This document shows, in pieces, positions 52,378 through 60,415 of a stretch of 64,000 nt of DNA (its first letter is position 1; each line of letters starts with the position of its first letter). The stretch spans positions 1,307,501-1,371,500 of the forward strand of contig JADJWI010000008.1 in NCBI GenBank assembly GCA_016716435.1, written 5' to 3'. The notes under the pieces are model-generated. The model was not told the origin of the DNA. It was given only the letters and a program-made list of their open reading frames with translations, and searched no databases. The position numbers and the translations under genes were made by a program. The stretch comes from Acidobacteriota bacterium. GTDB lineage: Bacteria; Acidobacteriota; Blastocatellia; Pyrinomonadales; Pyrinomonadaceae.

Positions 52378-54129
52378 ATGAAGATCTCAAGAATTATTAT
52401 CCTGATCGTCTTTTGCGCCTTCGCCGCACCAAGTGTTTTGGCACAAAACACAGCGTTCACTTATCAGGGCAGTCTCAACACGAGCGGTCAGCCGGCGAAC
52501 GGTAATTACGATATGCAGTTTACGCTGCATGCCTCGGACGTAGGAAATAGCGGCGTCGGAGCGACGATCACGAGGTCTAATGTGGCCGTTGTGAACGGTT
52601 ATTTCGCAGTTTCGCTCGATTGGGGAACATCGGTCTATCCGGTGTTCGGCTCGCGTTGGATCGAAATTGCTGTGCGGCAGGCAGGCGGCGGAGCCTATAC
52701 GACGCTCAGTCCGCGGGAGCTAGTGAAGGCCACGCCTTATGCGATCTCGAGCTTCTACTCAGAAACCGCGAAGTTTGCAGACTTTCTCGGCGGCAGGACC
52801 GCCAGCGAGTACACGCTGACGACCGACCCGCGACTTTCAGATGCCCGCAACCCGCTGCCGAATTCGCCAAGCTACATCCAAAACGGGACTGGCGTTCAGA
52901 ACTCTTCGAGTTTTAACATCTCGGGTAACGGTACCGTCGGCGGGGCTCTTTCGGCTAACTCTGTAAATTCGGCATCGCAGTATCTTATCAACGGACAGAA
53001 CGCTCTTTTCATGAATGCCGACACTGTGTTGGTCGGATCCGCTCCGTTATTTGCTCAACCAAGCACCGGCAACACGATCATTGGACGCAATGCCGGAGAT
53101 AATCTGTTTCAGGGTAATTCGAACACGTATACCGGAAAGGATTCTGGCAAGAACCTTATTACCGGAAGCCAAAATTCCTTTTTTGGCGCTGGTGCTGGCC
53201 GCGACGCCAACAACGGCAATCTCAACACTTATATCGGTGCTGAAACAGGTAGCGGAAATTCTTCGGGCGCAAATTTCCAAACCATGATCGGTGCTTACGC
53301 TGACGTTCGAGTCCCCGGTCTCTCGAACGCAACCGCGATCGGTTTCCGTGCCGCTGTCGATCGCAGCAATTCGCTCGTGCTCGGTTCGAGCAACGGCATC
53401 AACGGAGCGACCGCCGACACTAACGTCGGTATCGGCACTTCCAGCCCGGCTTTCAGATTAGATGTGGTCGGTCGAATGCGGCTGCAGCAGACGCTCAATG
53501 CGAGCGGCGGTGCCGACTCAGCCGGCCTTTGGCTCTACCAGCGAACACCAAACGCAGACCGAGCTTTTATCGGTATGCAAGACGACGGCAAAGTTGGATT
53601 TTTCGGAACGAATGGTGGGGGTTGGGGTTTGGTGATGGACACAGGAAATGGCAGGACGATCATTAATCAACTTGGTGTCAGTGGTGCCACGCCGCTGTGC
53701 CGCAACGCCTCGAACGAGCTCGCCACGTGCTCATCTTCAGCTCGGTACAAGAACAACATCACTGCCTTTTCATCCGGGCTTGACCTAATTCGTAGGCTGC
53801 GTCCGGTTTCATTTAACTGGACGGACGGCGGCTTGGCTGATCTAGGACTCGTCGCCGAAGAGGTCGCCGCGGCTGAACCGTTACTGACAACGACCAACGC
53901 TAAAGGCGAGGTCGAAGGCGTTAAGTACGACCGGGTTGCCGTCGTTCTTGTAAATGCGGTCAAGGAACAGCAGACCCAGATCGAGGCACAGCAGAAACAG
54001 ATAGAACAACAGCAGGCGGAGATAGAAAAGCAGCGTGCTGAAATAGAGCAGCAGAAAAAGCGCCTCGACGCGCTCACCGAATATCTTTGCTCAAAACAGG
54101 CTGACCCGGCGATCTGCGGAACACCATAA
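52378..54129 (+). CDS. Secreted fibre-like protein with C-terminal S74 chaperone domain
   Basis: 583 residues: signal peptide (about 1-22, ending VLAQ), an N-terminal beta domain (FTYQGSLNTSGQPANGNYDM), a linker, then repeats typical of trimeric beta-helical fibres (NTIIGRNAGDNLF, NTYTGKDSGKNL, NSFFGAGAGRDAN, NTYIGAETGSGNS; about 225-320) and NVGIGTSSPAFRLDVVG. The S74 domain (about 455-540; CSSSARYKNNITAF) and a long Gln/Glu coiled coil finish the protein. By family knowledge it should trimerise and self-cleave, giving a surface fibre. It starts 9 bases after the orphan S74 gene, with AGGAG upstream. Confidence 0.85.
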   Translation: MKISRIIILIVFCAFAAPSVLAQNTAFTYQGSLNTSGQPANGNYDMQFTLHASDVGNSGVGATITRSNVAVVNGYFAVSLDWGTSVYPVFGSRWIEIAVRQAGGGAYTTLSPRELVKATPYAISSFYSETAKFADFLGGRTASEYTLTTDPRLSDARNPLPNSPSYIQNGTGVQNSSSFNISGNGTVGGALSANSVNSASQYLINGQNALFMNADTVLVGSAPLFAQPSTGNTIIGRNAGDNLFQGNSNTYTGKDSGKNLITGSQNSFFGAGAGRDANNGNLNTYIGAETGSGNSSGANFQTMIGAYADVRVPGLSNATAIGFRAAVDRSNSLVLGSSNGINGATADTNVGIGTSSPAFRLDVVGRMRLQQTLNASGGADSAGLWLYQRTPNADRAFIGMQDDGKVGFFGTNGGGWGLVMDTGNGRTIINQLGVSGATPLCRNASNELATCSSSARYKNNITAFSSGLDLIRRLRPVSFNWTDGGLADLGLVAEEVAAAEPLLTTTNAKGEVEGVKYDRVAVVLVNAVKEQQTQIEAQQKQIEQQQAEIEKQRAEIEQQKKRLDALTEYLCSKQADPAICGTP

Positions 54130-54957
54130 GTAAGGCCGCGGCCAGAGAAGACTATTTTGATCCGGCGGAATTGTTTGCGTTGACGATAAGCTCTGCCAAT
54201 GGATCACTCGCGGGGCGTCATCCGATGCCCCGTTCTTTCTGTTGAAATCTCCCAACACAAACAACATACGCAGGGGCCGGAGATCGTCGAAAAATCAAAG
54301 ACGCGTGCAACCCACGCTGGTCTGTCCCCAGCTCGAACGAACCCCCGCATCTATCACGGGGCTCAGAGCACTCGACCTCTGCGTCGGCGTCGGCCCGCCG
54401 TTATTCGGAAGCTAACCATAAGCGGACGATGTACAAATACCAAATACGATCGCAAGACAGAACGAGACGGAATTTTTCATTGGGCCTCCGTCATTCAGTT
54501 TTTTGAGCGATGGTCGATTTAGAAAAGCGAAACCCCAAAAGAAACAATTTCCACAAAACCGTCGATAAACCCTAATCTTGCGGAGCCTCGCTCCGTGTCG
54601 GGGCGGGATGCACGACTTCTTGTCCGACTACAACTGGATCCTAAAAGCCCAACACGCGGACCGATCCGAATCCGCCCCCCATCCGCCTAAGCGTCTGCCA
54701 AGCCAGTCTCGGGTGCAGTTCGAGTGAAACGCGAAGCCAAATATCGTGTAACTTCGACAGTCGGTATTCGCTGTGAGGGTGGCAAGCCGGAGCAAACAGG
54801 TGTTGCAATACCGACTTTGTTTTGCAACTCTTTTAGTGACCGTTCACCGCTAACTCACTCAGACTTGATACTCGACATGCCAAATCCAGGGTCTTCGGCC
54901 CTCCCTGCGAGCAACGTGAGAAATTTACGAAGTTGTGCAATTCCCCGAATTGCTTTC
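54130..54957. other. Non-coding stretch before the integrase gene
   Basis: About 830 bases without a convincing gene. The ORFs at 54199-54522 and 54724-55059 have no motif and an atypical composition. No clear hairpins, tRNA or repeat with other parts of the window were seen. Confidence 0.5.
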
Positions 54958-56028
54958 TCACTGGGAATCGTTGTCGAGCCGCTTGACAGCTTCAAGCAGC
55001 AGTCTGTCATCGGTTTGAGCGTAAACTGTCGTGATACTCATGTCCGAATGAGCGAATAGGTTCTGGACAATGAGCGGATTCGTGTTTCTCCGGATTAGCT
55101 CGCTTGCGAAATAGCTGCGAAGATCATGAAAATGATAGTTCTCTTCTCTCGTACCGCCTTTCTTGTTGATGCCGGCATTGCGGAGTGCGGTGTACCATCT
55201 CTTGCGGAAGTCTTTTACTGGGAAAGGAAGCTGCCCGTCCTCGATCATCGCTTTAAGAACCTTCGTTGCAGTGGCGTTGAGCGGAACCAGACGGGGCGGC
55301 CTTCCCTTTGATCCGATCACCAGAACCTGCTCGTTCTCAAAATCGATAAAATCCTCAGTGATGGCCATTAATTGGCCACGGCGTAACGGAAGATTGACCG
55401 CCAAGACTATCAGCCGATACAGCAGAGTGTCCTTCTCCAGTTCTTTCCAAAGATCTTGCTTTTGTTTTTCATTAAGCAACCGCCTACGGGGCGGTGGTTC
55501 TGGTAAGGCTTTCACATATTGCATCGGATTTCGGTCAAGGATTCCCTCCTCGCAGGCCAAACTCAGGATCTTTGAGAGCGTCGACATTATTCGGTTTATC
55601 GACGATGGTGATAGCTCACTTTCCTTCTTACGTTTATTTTGGCGGGTCTGAAGCTTGGACCTAAAGTCCCTGCAGTCTTGTGGACTTATGCTGGCCAGTG
55701 GACGCTTCTTGAAATGTCCCAGGAGAAGTCGGATGTAGAGGTTCTTTGCACCTTTGTTGACATTGTTCTGCTCAACATACGGCCGGTATTTCGCCTCAAT
55801 GAATGACGCCAGGGTGGTGGTGCTATCGGCGACACCATAGTTGTGATTAAAGGTCGTCTTTATTATCTGACGTTCGGCTAACTCAGCTTCCTGTTTCGTT
55901 ATCGCCTCAGGGATGGCTTGGTGAAATACCTTTCCATTAAGGCGTTTATACATCCACCAACGAGCCTTCGCGTAAGCCGGATGGGAAGAAGTTATGCGCT
56001 TGCCATTGTATCTTTTGAAGACCGACAT
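54958..56028 (-). CDS. Tyrosine recombinase (site-specific integrase)
   Basis: 356 residues from ATG 56028, preceded by GGGGGAG; the frame continues upstream to 56181 without family similarity. An N-terminal arm-binding-like region (about 1-60), a SAM-like core-binding domain (about 75-165) and the catalytic domain with all active-site residues: Arg216 (LPLRRGQL), Lys241 (GSKGRPP), His301 and Arg304 (HDLR), His327 (FAHSDMS) and Tyr336 (TTVYAQ). It lies about 350 bases left of the right tRNA-Pro core, with an arm-like repeat between. It is the expected enzyme for integrating and excising the 29-kb island. Confidence 0.93.
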   Translation of the reverse strand: MSVFKRYNGKRITSSHPAYAKARWWMYKRLNGKVFHQAIPEAITKQEAELAERQIIKTTFNHNYGVADSTTTLASFIEAKYRPYVEQNNVNKGAKNLYIRLLLGHFKKRPLASISPQDCRDFRSKLQTRQNKRKKESELSPSSINRIMSTLSKILSLACEEGILDRNPMQYVKALPEPPPRRRLLNEKQKQDLWKELEKDTLLYRLIVLAVNLPLRRGQLMAITEDFIDFENEQVLVIGSKGRPPRLVPLNATATKVLKAMIEDGQLPFPVKDFRKRWYTALRNAGINKKGGTREENYHFHDLRSYFASELIRRNTNPLIVQNLFAHSDMSITTVYAQTDDRLLLEAVKRLDNDSQ

Positions 56029-56222
56029 AACTCCCCCTAAGAGTTCACAAGTGAAATAGCCGAAAAACGAAACCAGTCCTGCATTCGCAAGTTCTGTTCC
56101 GCTTGCCAACCGCCTATTTTTTTGGGGTTTTGGGGGAGTTCTATCGAGAAATTGGAACGCCAACGCACCGGGTCGGTGCATGTCTAGACCAGTTTTGGTT
56201 CGCTTATGAACGAGTAGCTGTT

Positions 56223-56241
56223 GGTTGCAAAATGGTTGCGG
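56223..56241 (-). promoter_or_regulatory. Putative integrase arm-type binding site (P arm)
   Basis: On the minus strand this reads GCAACCATTTTGCAACC, two GCAACC units 11 bases apart. The same unit pair occurs in the opposite orientation at 27492-27511 and 56529-56548, to the right of each tRNA-Pro core. Short direct repeats one helical turn apart, flanking the core in inverted orientation, are typical of tyrosine-integrase arm sites. Confidence 0.5.
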
Positions 56242-56337
56242 TTTTTTCTGCCTTCGCTAGCACCCTAAACCATTGATCTAGAACTGGTTAGTCCCAGGCC
56301 CGTTCGCGGGATAACCGAGAACTGCATCCAACTGCAC

Positions 56338-56371
56338 AAAAAAGGGGCTTTCGAATTTCTTCGAAAGCCCC
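56338..56371 (-). terminator. Terminator carried next to the right tRNA-Pro core
   Basis: A 12-bp perfect stem GGGGCTTTCGAA/TTCGAAAGCCCC with a 4-base loop is followed on the minus strand by six T. It lies 6 bases beyond the CCA end of the tRNA 3' half. After integration it would serve as the tRNA terminator. It differs in sequence from the one at 27303. Confidence 0.8.
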
Positions 56372-56376
56372 ATGTT

Positions 56377-56551
56377 TATTGGTCGGGACGGCGAGATTTG
56401 AACTCACGACCTCTCGCACCCCAACCAACCTAAGGGTTATTCACCGCTTCTCAAAGGCGCTCAAAACTAATCAACATCGACTGTTTGAGCGTCGCTTAGA
56501 TGCTGTGCGTAGATATGAATCAGCAAAAGTGCAACCATCTTGCAACCAACT
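56377..56551 (-). repeat. Second att-like site: tRNA-Pro 3' half plus arm block
   Basis: The 55-bp core (56377-56431) is identical to that at 27340-27394. After 93 diverged but alignable bases comes the same 27-bp block (56525-56551; AAAAGTGCAACCATCTTGCA and on). Again no tRNA 5' half lies to the right. It ends the 29-kb island and, because it has its own right-hand arm block, also looks like the left end of another related element. Confidence 0.8.
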
Positions 56552-56880
56552 CCGCCATTTCTGGCATGTTATTCTTATCGTCGATATGTTTGTCTTATCG
56601 GGAATTTTCTGACTTTCCTTGGAGACAAAAGAACAAAAACACCATGACCTTTTCAACCTGCCTGATTAATGAATCATAATACTAATTACGAAATCTAAAT
56701 CGAAAACCTTGCAGCCGCCGTGCTGTGCGTCTTTAGGCCGATTAGTCGTTGTTGAATTGTTTCAGAAGACAACATTGCAAGGCATGCCGGATCAAATTAG
56801 TTATTTCTCCGAGGTTGGGAATGTTTGATTTGTAGGCAGCGTTGAGCTTTGAGCACACCCGAGGCGTAGATGAGTTCTGA
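56552..56880. other. Intergenic region right of the second att site
   Basis: No gene supported; AT-rich. A minus-strand ORF at 56742-57005 overlaps the sigma-like gene and has no recognisable motif. Confidence 0.5.
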
Positions 56881-57441
56881 ATGGGAGAGGGGTTTGATGC
56901 ACTATTAGGAACGCTTGATACGGACCGCGACCGCGCGGCTGACATATATTTGCGCCTTCGCGAGCGTATCGAACGATTTTTTGAATGGCGAAACTGTGAG
57001 GACACTCAGGAGCTAGCAGATATTGTCTTTGACCGGACTGCCAAAAAGATCGTTGATGGCGAAAAGCTCAAGAGCATTGAGGCATATTGCATTTCGGTCG
57101 CCAAATTCGTTTTGCTAGAGGATCGTCGGAAAGCCTCTCGTCGAGAGGAGCTTGAAGAAAACTCCTCTACGATTAGCGGCGGCCCGAATGAAGCAGACCT
57201 GATTCCCGACGGTCAGGCTGCACTTCGCCATCAGTGTCTGGAAAGGTGCCTTGGCGAACTCGCGGTGGACGACAGAGTGCTGTTGGTCGGCTATTTTGAT
57301 ACGGATCAGCAAACCATGATCTCGAAACGCCAACGGCTGGCAGCATCGCTGGGAGTTACGCTAAATTCATTGCGAATTCGGGTGTGCCGATTGAAGTCAA
57401 AGGTCGGAACCTGTACGAAAAAATGCTGTGAGGATGCATGA
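56881..57441 (+). CDS. Divergent ECF-type sigma factor
   Basis: 186 residues. Region 2-like part: ADIYLRLRERIERFFEWRNC, DTQELADIVFDRTAKKI and LKSIEAYCISVAKFVLLEDR. A region 4-like part follows near the C-terminus (CLERCLGELAVDDRVLLVGY ... RLAASLGVTLNSLRIRVCRL). The C-terminus is Cys-rich (CTKKCC). The domain order is that of sigma-70-like ECF proteins, though divergent. A membrane protein resembling an anti-sigma factor follows about 65 bases later. Confidence 0.75.
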   Translation: MGEGFDALLGTLDTDRDRAADIYLRLRERIERFFEWRNCEDTQELADIVFDRTAKKIVDGEKLKSIEAYCISVAKFVLLEDRRKASRREELEENSSTISGGPNEADLIPDGQAALRHQCLERCLGELAVDDRVLLVGYFDTDQQTMISKRQRLAASLGVTLNSLRIRVCRLKSKVGTCTKKCCEDA

Positions 57442-57506
57442 CGGAGTTTTACGGAAACGTTTCTTGTTAATGGAACACTACTAACAGGAAGCAATTGCTC
57501 ATTTTG

Positions 57507-58472
57507 ATGGAAATAGAAAATGAAGAGATAATTCGGAGATTCCTGCTCGGCAAAATGTCTGAGGAGGAACGCGTTGAATTCGAGAAGCGTTTTGTCGCTG
57601 ATGCTGATCTGTATGAGCAGATCGCCGCCGTCGAGGACGAACTCATCGAAAAATACGTTCGCGGATGGATCCGGCCGGAGGAAAGTGCTGAGTTTGAGAC
57701 GGTCTTCCTCGTGACCAAAAAGCGGCGTGACCGAATAGAATTTGCCCGCACTTTCATCGATCAAGTAACAGGAACAGACTCTTCGGTGACGGATGCGGTT
57801 GAAGAGAATGCACCGAAACGAGACTTCTTTGCTGCTGTCCGCTATTGGTTTAGCAGTCCTAAAGTCGTAATGGCGGGAGCGATGGCCCTTTTGGTGGCCT
57901 TCGTCGGCGTCTGGATGTTTTCGCGTCTTCTTGCCCCCAACCAGCCGGAAGTGGTATTTGAGCCGAACAATGGAGCTCTCGGAACGCCATCCACGATGAA
58001 GCCCACGGAGCCGGTCAACTCCTCCTCCCCAGTAAATTCAACTGGAACGCCGGAACCGACCGCGAACACTGAAACGACCGACCAGGTTCCGGCAGCGACG
58101 AAAACGCCTATTGCAACTCCAATCCCCGCGATCGAGCAGCCAGTCCGCAATCCCGTTATCGCTCTATTTTCCGGCAATCTTCGGTCTGGCGGATCAAACA
58201 ACGTTTTGAGACTGTCAAACGAAGCAAAGGCCGCGACCTTCATATTGAATCTCCCGACGACCGACCATAGCGCTTACGCCGCAATAGTTACGGACGCCGA
58301 CGGGAATACGATCGCGCAATTCAACAAACTAAAGGCGTCGAAAGGTCGCATCAGAATAGTTGTAAGTGCGAATCGACTAAAGAAAGGTGATTACATGATA
58401 AGGCTCGACGGGAGTAACGTCTCCGGTGAGAGCGAATCGGTTGCCGATTTTCAGTTTCGAGTAGACCGTTAG
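57507..58472 (+). CDS. Membrane protein with anti-sigma-like N-terminus
   Basis: 321 residues from ATG 57507. The N-terminal cytoplasmic part (IIRRFLLGKMSEEERVEFEK ... LYEQIAAVEDELIEKYV) resembles zinc-less anti-sigma domains found next to ECF sigma genes. A transmembrane helix (VVMAGAMALLVAFVGVWMF, about residues 115-135) is followed by a Thr/Pro-rich linker (about 145-205) and a beta-sandwich-like extracytoplasmic domain (about 210-321). Likely an anti-sigma sensor for the preceding sigma factor, inferred from context. Confidence 0.7.
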   Translation: MEIENEEIIRRFLLGKMSEEERVEFEKRFVADADLYEQIAAVEDELIEKYVRGWIRPEESAEFETVFLVTKKRRDRIEFARTFIDQVTGTDSSVTDAVEENAPKRDFFAAVRYWFSSPKVVMAGAMALLVAFVGVWMFSRLLAPNQPEVVFEPNNGALGTPSTMKPTEPVNSSSPVNSTGTPEPTANTETTDQVPAATKTPIATPIPAIEQPVRNPVIALFSGNLRSGGSNNVLRLSNEAKAATFILNLPTTDHSAYAAIVTDADGNTIAQFNKLKASKGRIRIVVSANRLKKGDYMIRLDGSNVSGESESVADFQFRVDR

Positions 58473-58597
58473 ATCCGTCCCTACCAAAAAGGCTTCACAG
58501 CATTTTTATTTCGAAAAATATGTATGAAATGGATTTGTCCGTTTTTACACTACTAATGGGTGCGCGTTGGCGACGAATATATTCAAGGAGAAAATCG

Positions 58598-58944
58598 ATG
58601 AGAAAACTAACAGTAGGCCTGATCGTGATCGTAATAATGACCGCGGCTATTTTTGCGGGTGATTCATACACGAAAAACTTAAATATTGAACCGGAGTCTT
58701 CTGAGAGCTTCACCCGGAACTTTGCGGAAAGAATGACGGTCACGGTTCAAATTGCAGGTGGAGATCTTGGTTCCGGCCGAGACGTCGCGGAAGTTTATGA
58801 CCCAACCGGGAAAAAGGTTGCGAGCGGGCCACGGGGATTTTCGTTTAATACGAAAACACAAAAGGCAGTTACAAGATCGTCGTCATAAACAAGACTAAAA
58901 ACCGCCAAAACGTAGAGGTTTCGGTAAATACATCAGGAAGTTAA
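58598..58944 (+). pseudogene. Small secreted protein gene with a frameshift
   Basis: ATG 58598 (MRKLTVGLIVIVIMTAAIFA) starts a signal peptide and a strand-rich domain (NFAERMTVTVQIAGGDLGSG, VYDPTGKKVASGPRG). The frame ends early with KAVTRSSS at 58888. Reading the +2 frame from about 58858 continues naturally as KGSYKIVVINKTKNRQNVEV to a TAA at 58944. Two extra or one missing base near 58857-58862 explains it. It may be inactivated, or a base-call error. Similar in style to the partial gene at 63778. Confidence 0.6.
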
Positions 58945-58966
58945 AGGAATAAAGAGGTATAAGAAA

Positions 58967-60298
58967 ATGAACAAGAACATAGTATTTTCAGTGATAGCAA
59001 TTTTGTTTTTATCAACATTTGCGGCGGCACAATTTCCGAAAATTAAGATTCCGACGGTGAAAACTCCTACAATTCCAAAGGTTGATAAAGCAGTTCCCGG
59101 TATCGATAGAGCGGTTCCCGGTTCGGTCGGAACCTCGAGTGGAAAAAATCGGCAGAATGTGATGGATGACGGGTTTACATTTTTTGAGGCCACGCCGGTT
59201 ACGGAGTACAACGAAAAAAGCAGTGGCAACATTTCAAAAGGATGGACGCTGACAGCAAACTTACGAGCTTTTGGAACATTTCCTGATAACAGCGGATTCA
59301 AGGTCGTCGTCGCTCAGAGCGGAAAAGCACTAGCGACCTATATGTGTCAGGGCAAAACTCATCGCAAAGCTGAAAGCCCGGTTCGCGAAGTGAAAAATAG
59401 CCCTGACGACGATTCTATGTCGACTGAAACAGGCGGAACCTGTGGCGGAAGTAAAGACATCTTTGTTAAAAGTCCCGGAAAATACGATGTGAATGTCTTT
59501 ACGACAAATGGCAATGATGACAGTGAGACAGCCGTAAGAACATACAAGATCGATGTACACGAAGCCAAAATGATCCGTCCTGGCAAAATTGTCGGACCTT
59601 CTGATTTTTATATACAAAGATACGCCGAATCACCTGTCTCGTTTTTGTATCTGCGTCCGGGCCTGGGTAGTGGCCGAGTAAAAGCTGATTATCACGAAAA
59701 AGGCCAAGGAACGACCCTCAAGGGAAATGTTGATATCTATTTCAGCATTGCAAAAAATGAAAACAGCAACGGAGCAGGATTTGCCGGTGTTCCATATGTT
59801 CGCTGCTCTGTAAACGGGCAAGTAGTCAATTTTCTGAACAAAGGCCAAGTTAAAGACGCCTCGATGCGGGGAGACAAAGCCGACTATAAACGCGATGGAA
59901 AGCCAACCGAATATATTGGTTTTTACAGCTACTGGATAAATCTTCCGATCAATTGGCGCGGAAATGGAACAACCGGCAATCCGGATATGGAGAGCCAAAC
60001 CGGTGAATGGAAATGCGATCTAAGAGATGGCTCTACGACGGTACGAACGTTTAAGTGGACTGTCGGCGGTGACGGTTTTCCACAACAGCATCCAGAGCAA
60101 ACAAGCGGAAATATAAATTTACACTGGGGGGCATATCTTATCGAGACCGAAATTCCCGCAAGTGGAAGTTCTATGGATCAGCGTTTAATGCCCATGCCAG
60201 ACGCAGGCCTATTCTATGGAATTCCCTGGAAATCTGCCGAAGGAAAGAAAATGGCCGCCGGAGTTCCGACAAAGGGAACACCTTACTTTATCCCTTAG
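58967..60298 (+). CDS. Secreted protein of unknown family, 443 residues
   Basis: Not recognised. A signal peptide (MNKNIVFSVIAILFLSTFAA, cleavage before QF) is followed by a Lys/Pro/Thr/Val repeat segment (KIPTVKTPTIPKVDKAVPG) and a long beta-rich region with a Cys-containing GGTCGGSKDIFVKSPGKYDV and a VRTFKWTVGGDGFPQQHPEQ end. It is preceded by the frameshifted gene and followed by a strong inverted repeat. No enzymatic motif is visible. Confidence 0.65.
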   Translation: MNKNIVFSVIAILFLSTFAAAQFPKIKIPTVKTPTIPKVDKAVPGIDRAVPGSVGTSSGKNRQNVMDDGFTFFEATPVTEYNEKSSGNISKGWTLTANLRAFGTFPDNSGFKVVVAQSGKALATYMCQGKTHRKAESPVREVKNSPDDDSMSTETGGTCGGSKDIFVKSPGKYDVNVFTTNGNDDSETAVRTYKIDVHEAKMIRPGKIVGPSDFYIQRYAESPVSFLYLRPGLGSGRVKADYHEKGQGTTLKGNVDIYFSIAKNENSNGAGFAGVPYVRCSVNGQVVNFLNKGQVKDASMRGDKADYKRDGKPTEYIGFYSYWINLPINWRGNGTTGNPDMESQTGEWKCDLRDGSTTVRTFKWTVGGDGFPQQHPEQTSGNINLHWGAYLIETEIPASGSSMDQRLMPMPDAGLFYGIPWKSAEGKKMAAGVPTKGTPYFIP

Positions 60299-60315
60299 AA
60301 GTTTAGGTTCCTGTG

Positions 60316-60351
60316 GATTCCGCGGATCAGGAAGGTCGTGTCCGCGGAATC
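60316..60351. repeat. Inverted repeat, possible terminator or REP-like element
   Basis: GATTCCGCGGA (60316-60326) pairs perfectly with TCCGCGGAATC (60341-60351) across a 14-base loop. It lies 18 bases after the 443-residue gene. It lacks a long T tract, so a repeat or attenuator is as likely as a terminator. Confidence 0.5.
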
Positions 60352-60415
60352 TGCTATTCATCTCAGTTTCGACAAACCCGGAAGTTCGGCGGTCCCGCAA
60401 ACATGGGACTCGAAA

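Larger units (their letters stand above)
27340..56431. mobile_element. Putative integrative island of about 29 kb at tRNA-Pro
   Basis: The ends are two identical 55-bp copies (27340-27394 and 56377-56431) of a sequence whose minus strand is a tRNA-Pro 3' half from the GGG anticodon loop to CCA. A tyrosine recombinase gene (54958-56028) lies just inside the right copy, the classical layout of tRNA-targeting integrative elements. Cargo: a pyruvate/ferredoxin enzyme module, a decayed IS256-type copy, and a sigma factor/kinase plus secreted-protein cluster. No conjugation or phage structural genes were recognised, so it may be a mobilisable or satellite-type island, or partly decayed. Confidence 0.75.

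Noticed and set aside
54199..55059. Two plus-strand ORFs between the S74 fibre gene and the integrase gene
   Set aside because: No motif, no signal peptide and poor ribosome sites; the second overlaps the integrase 3' end.
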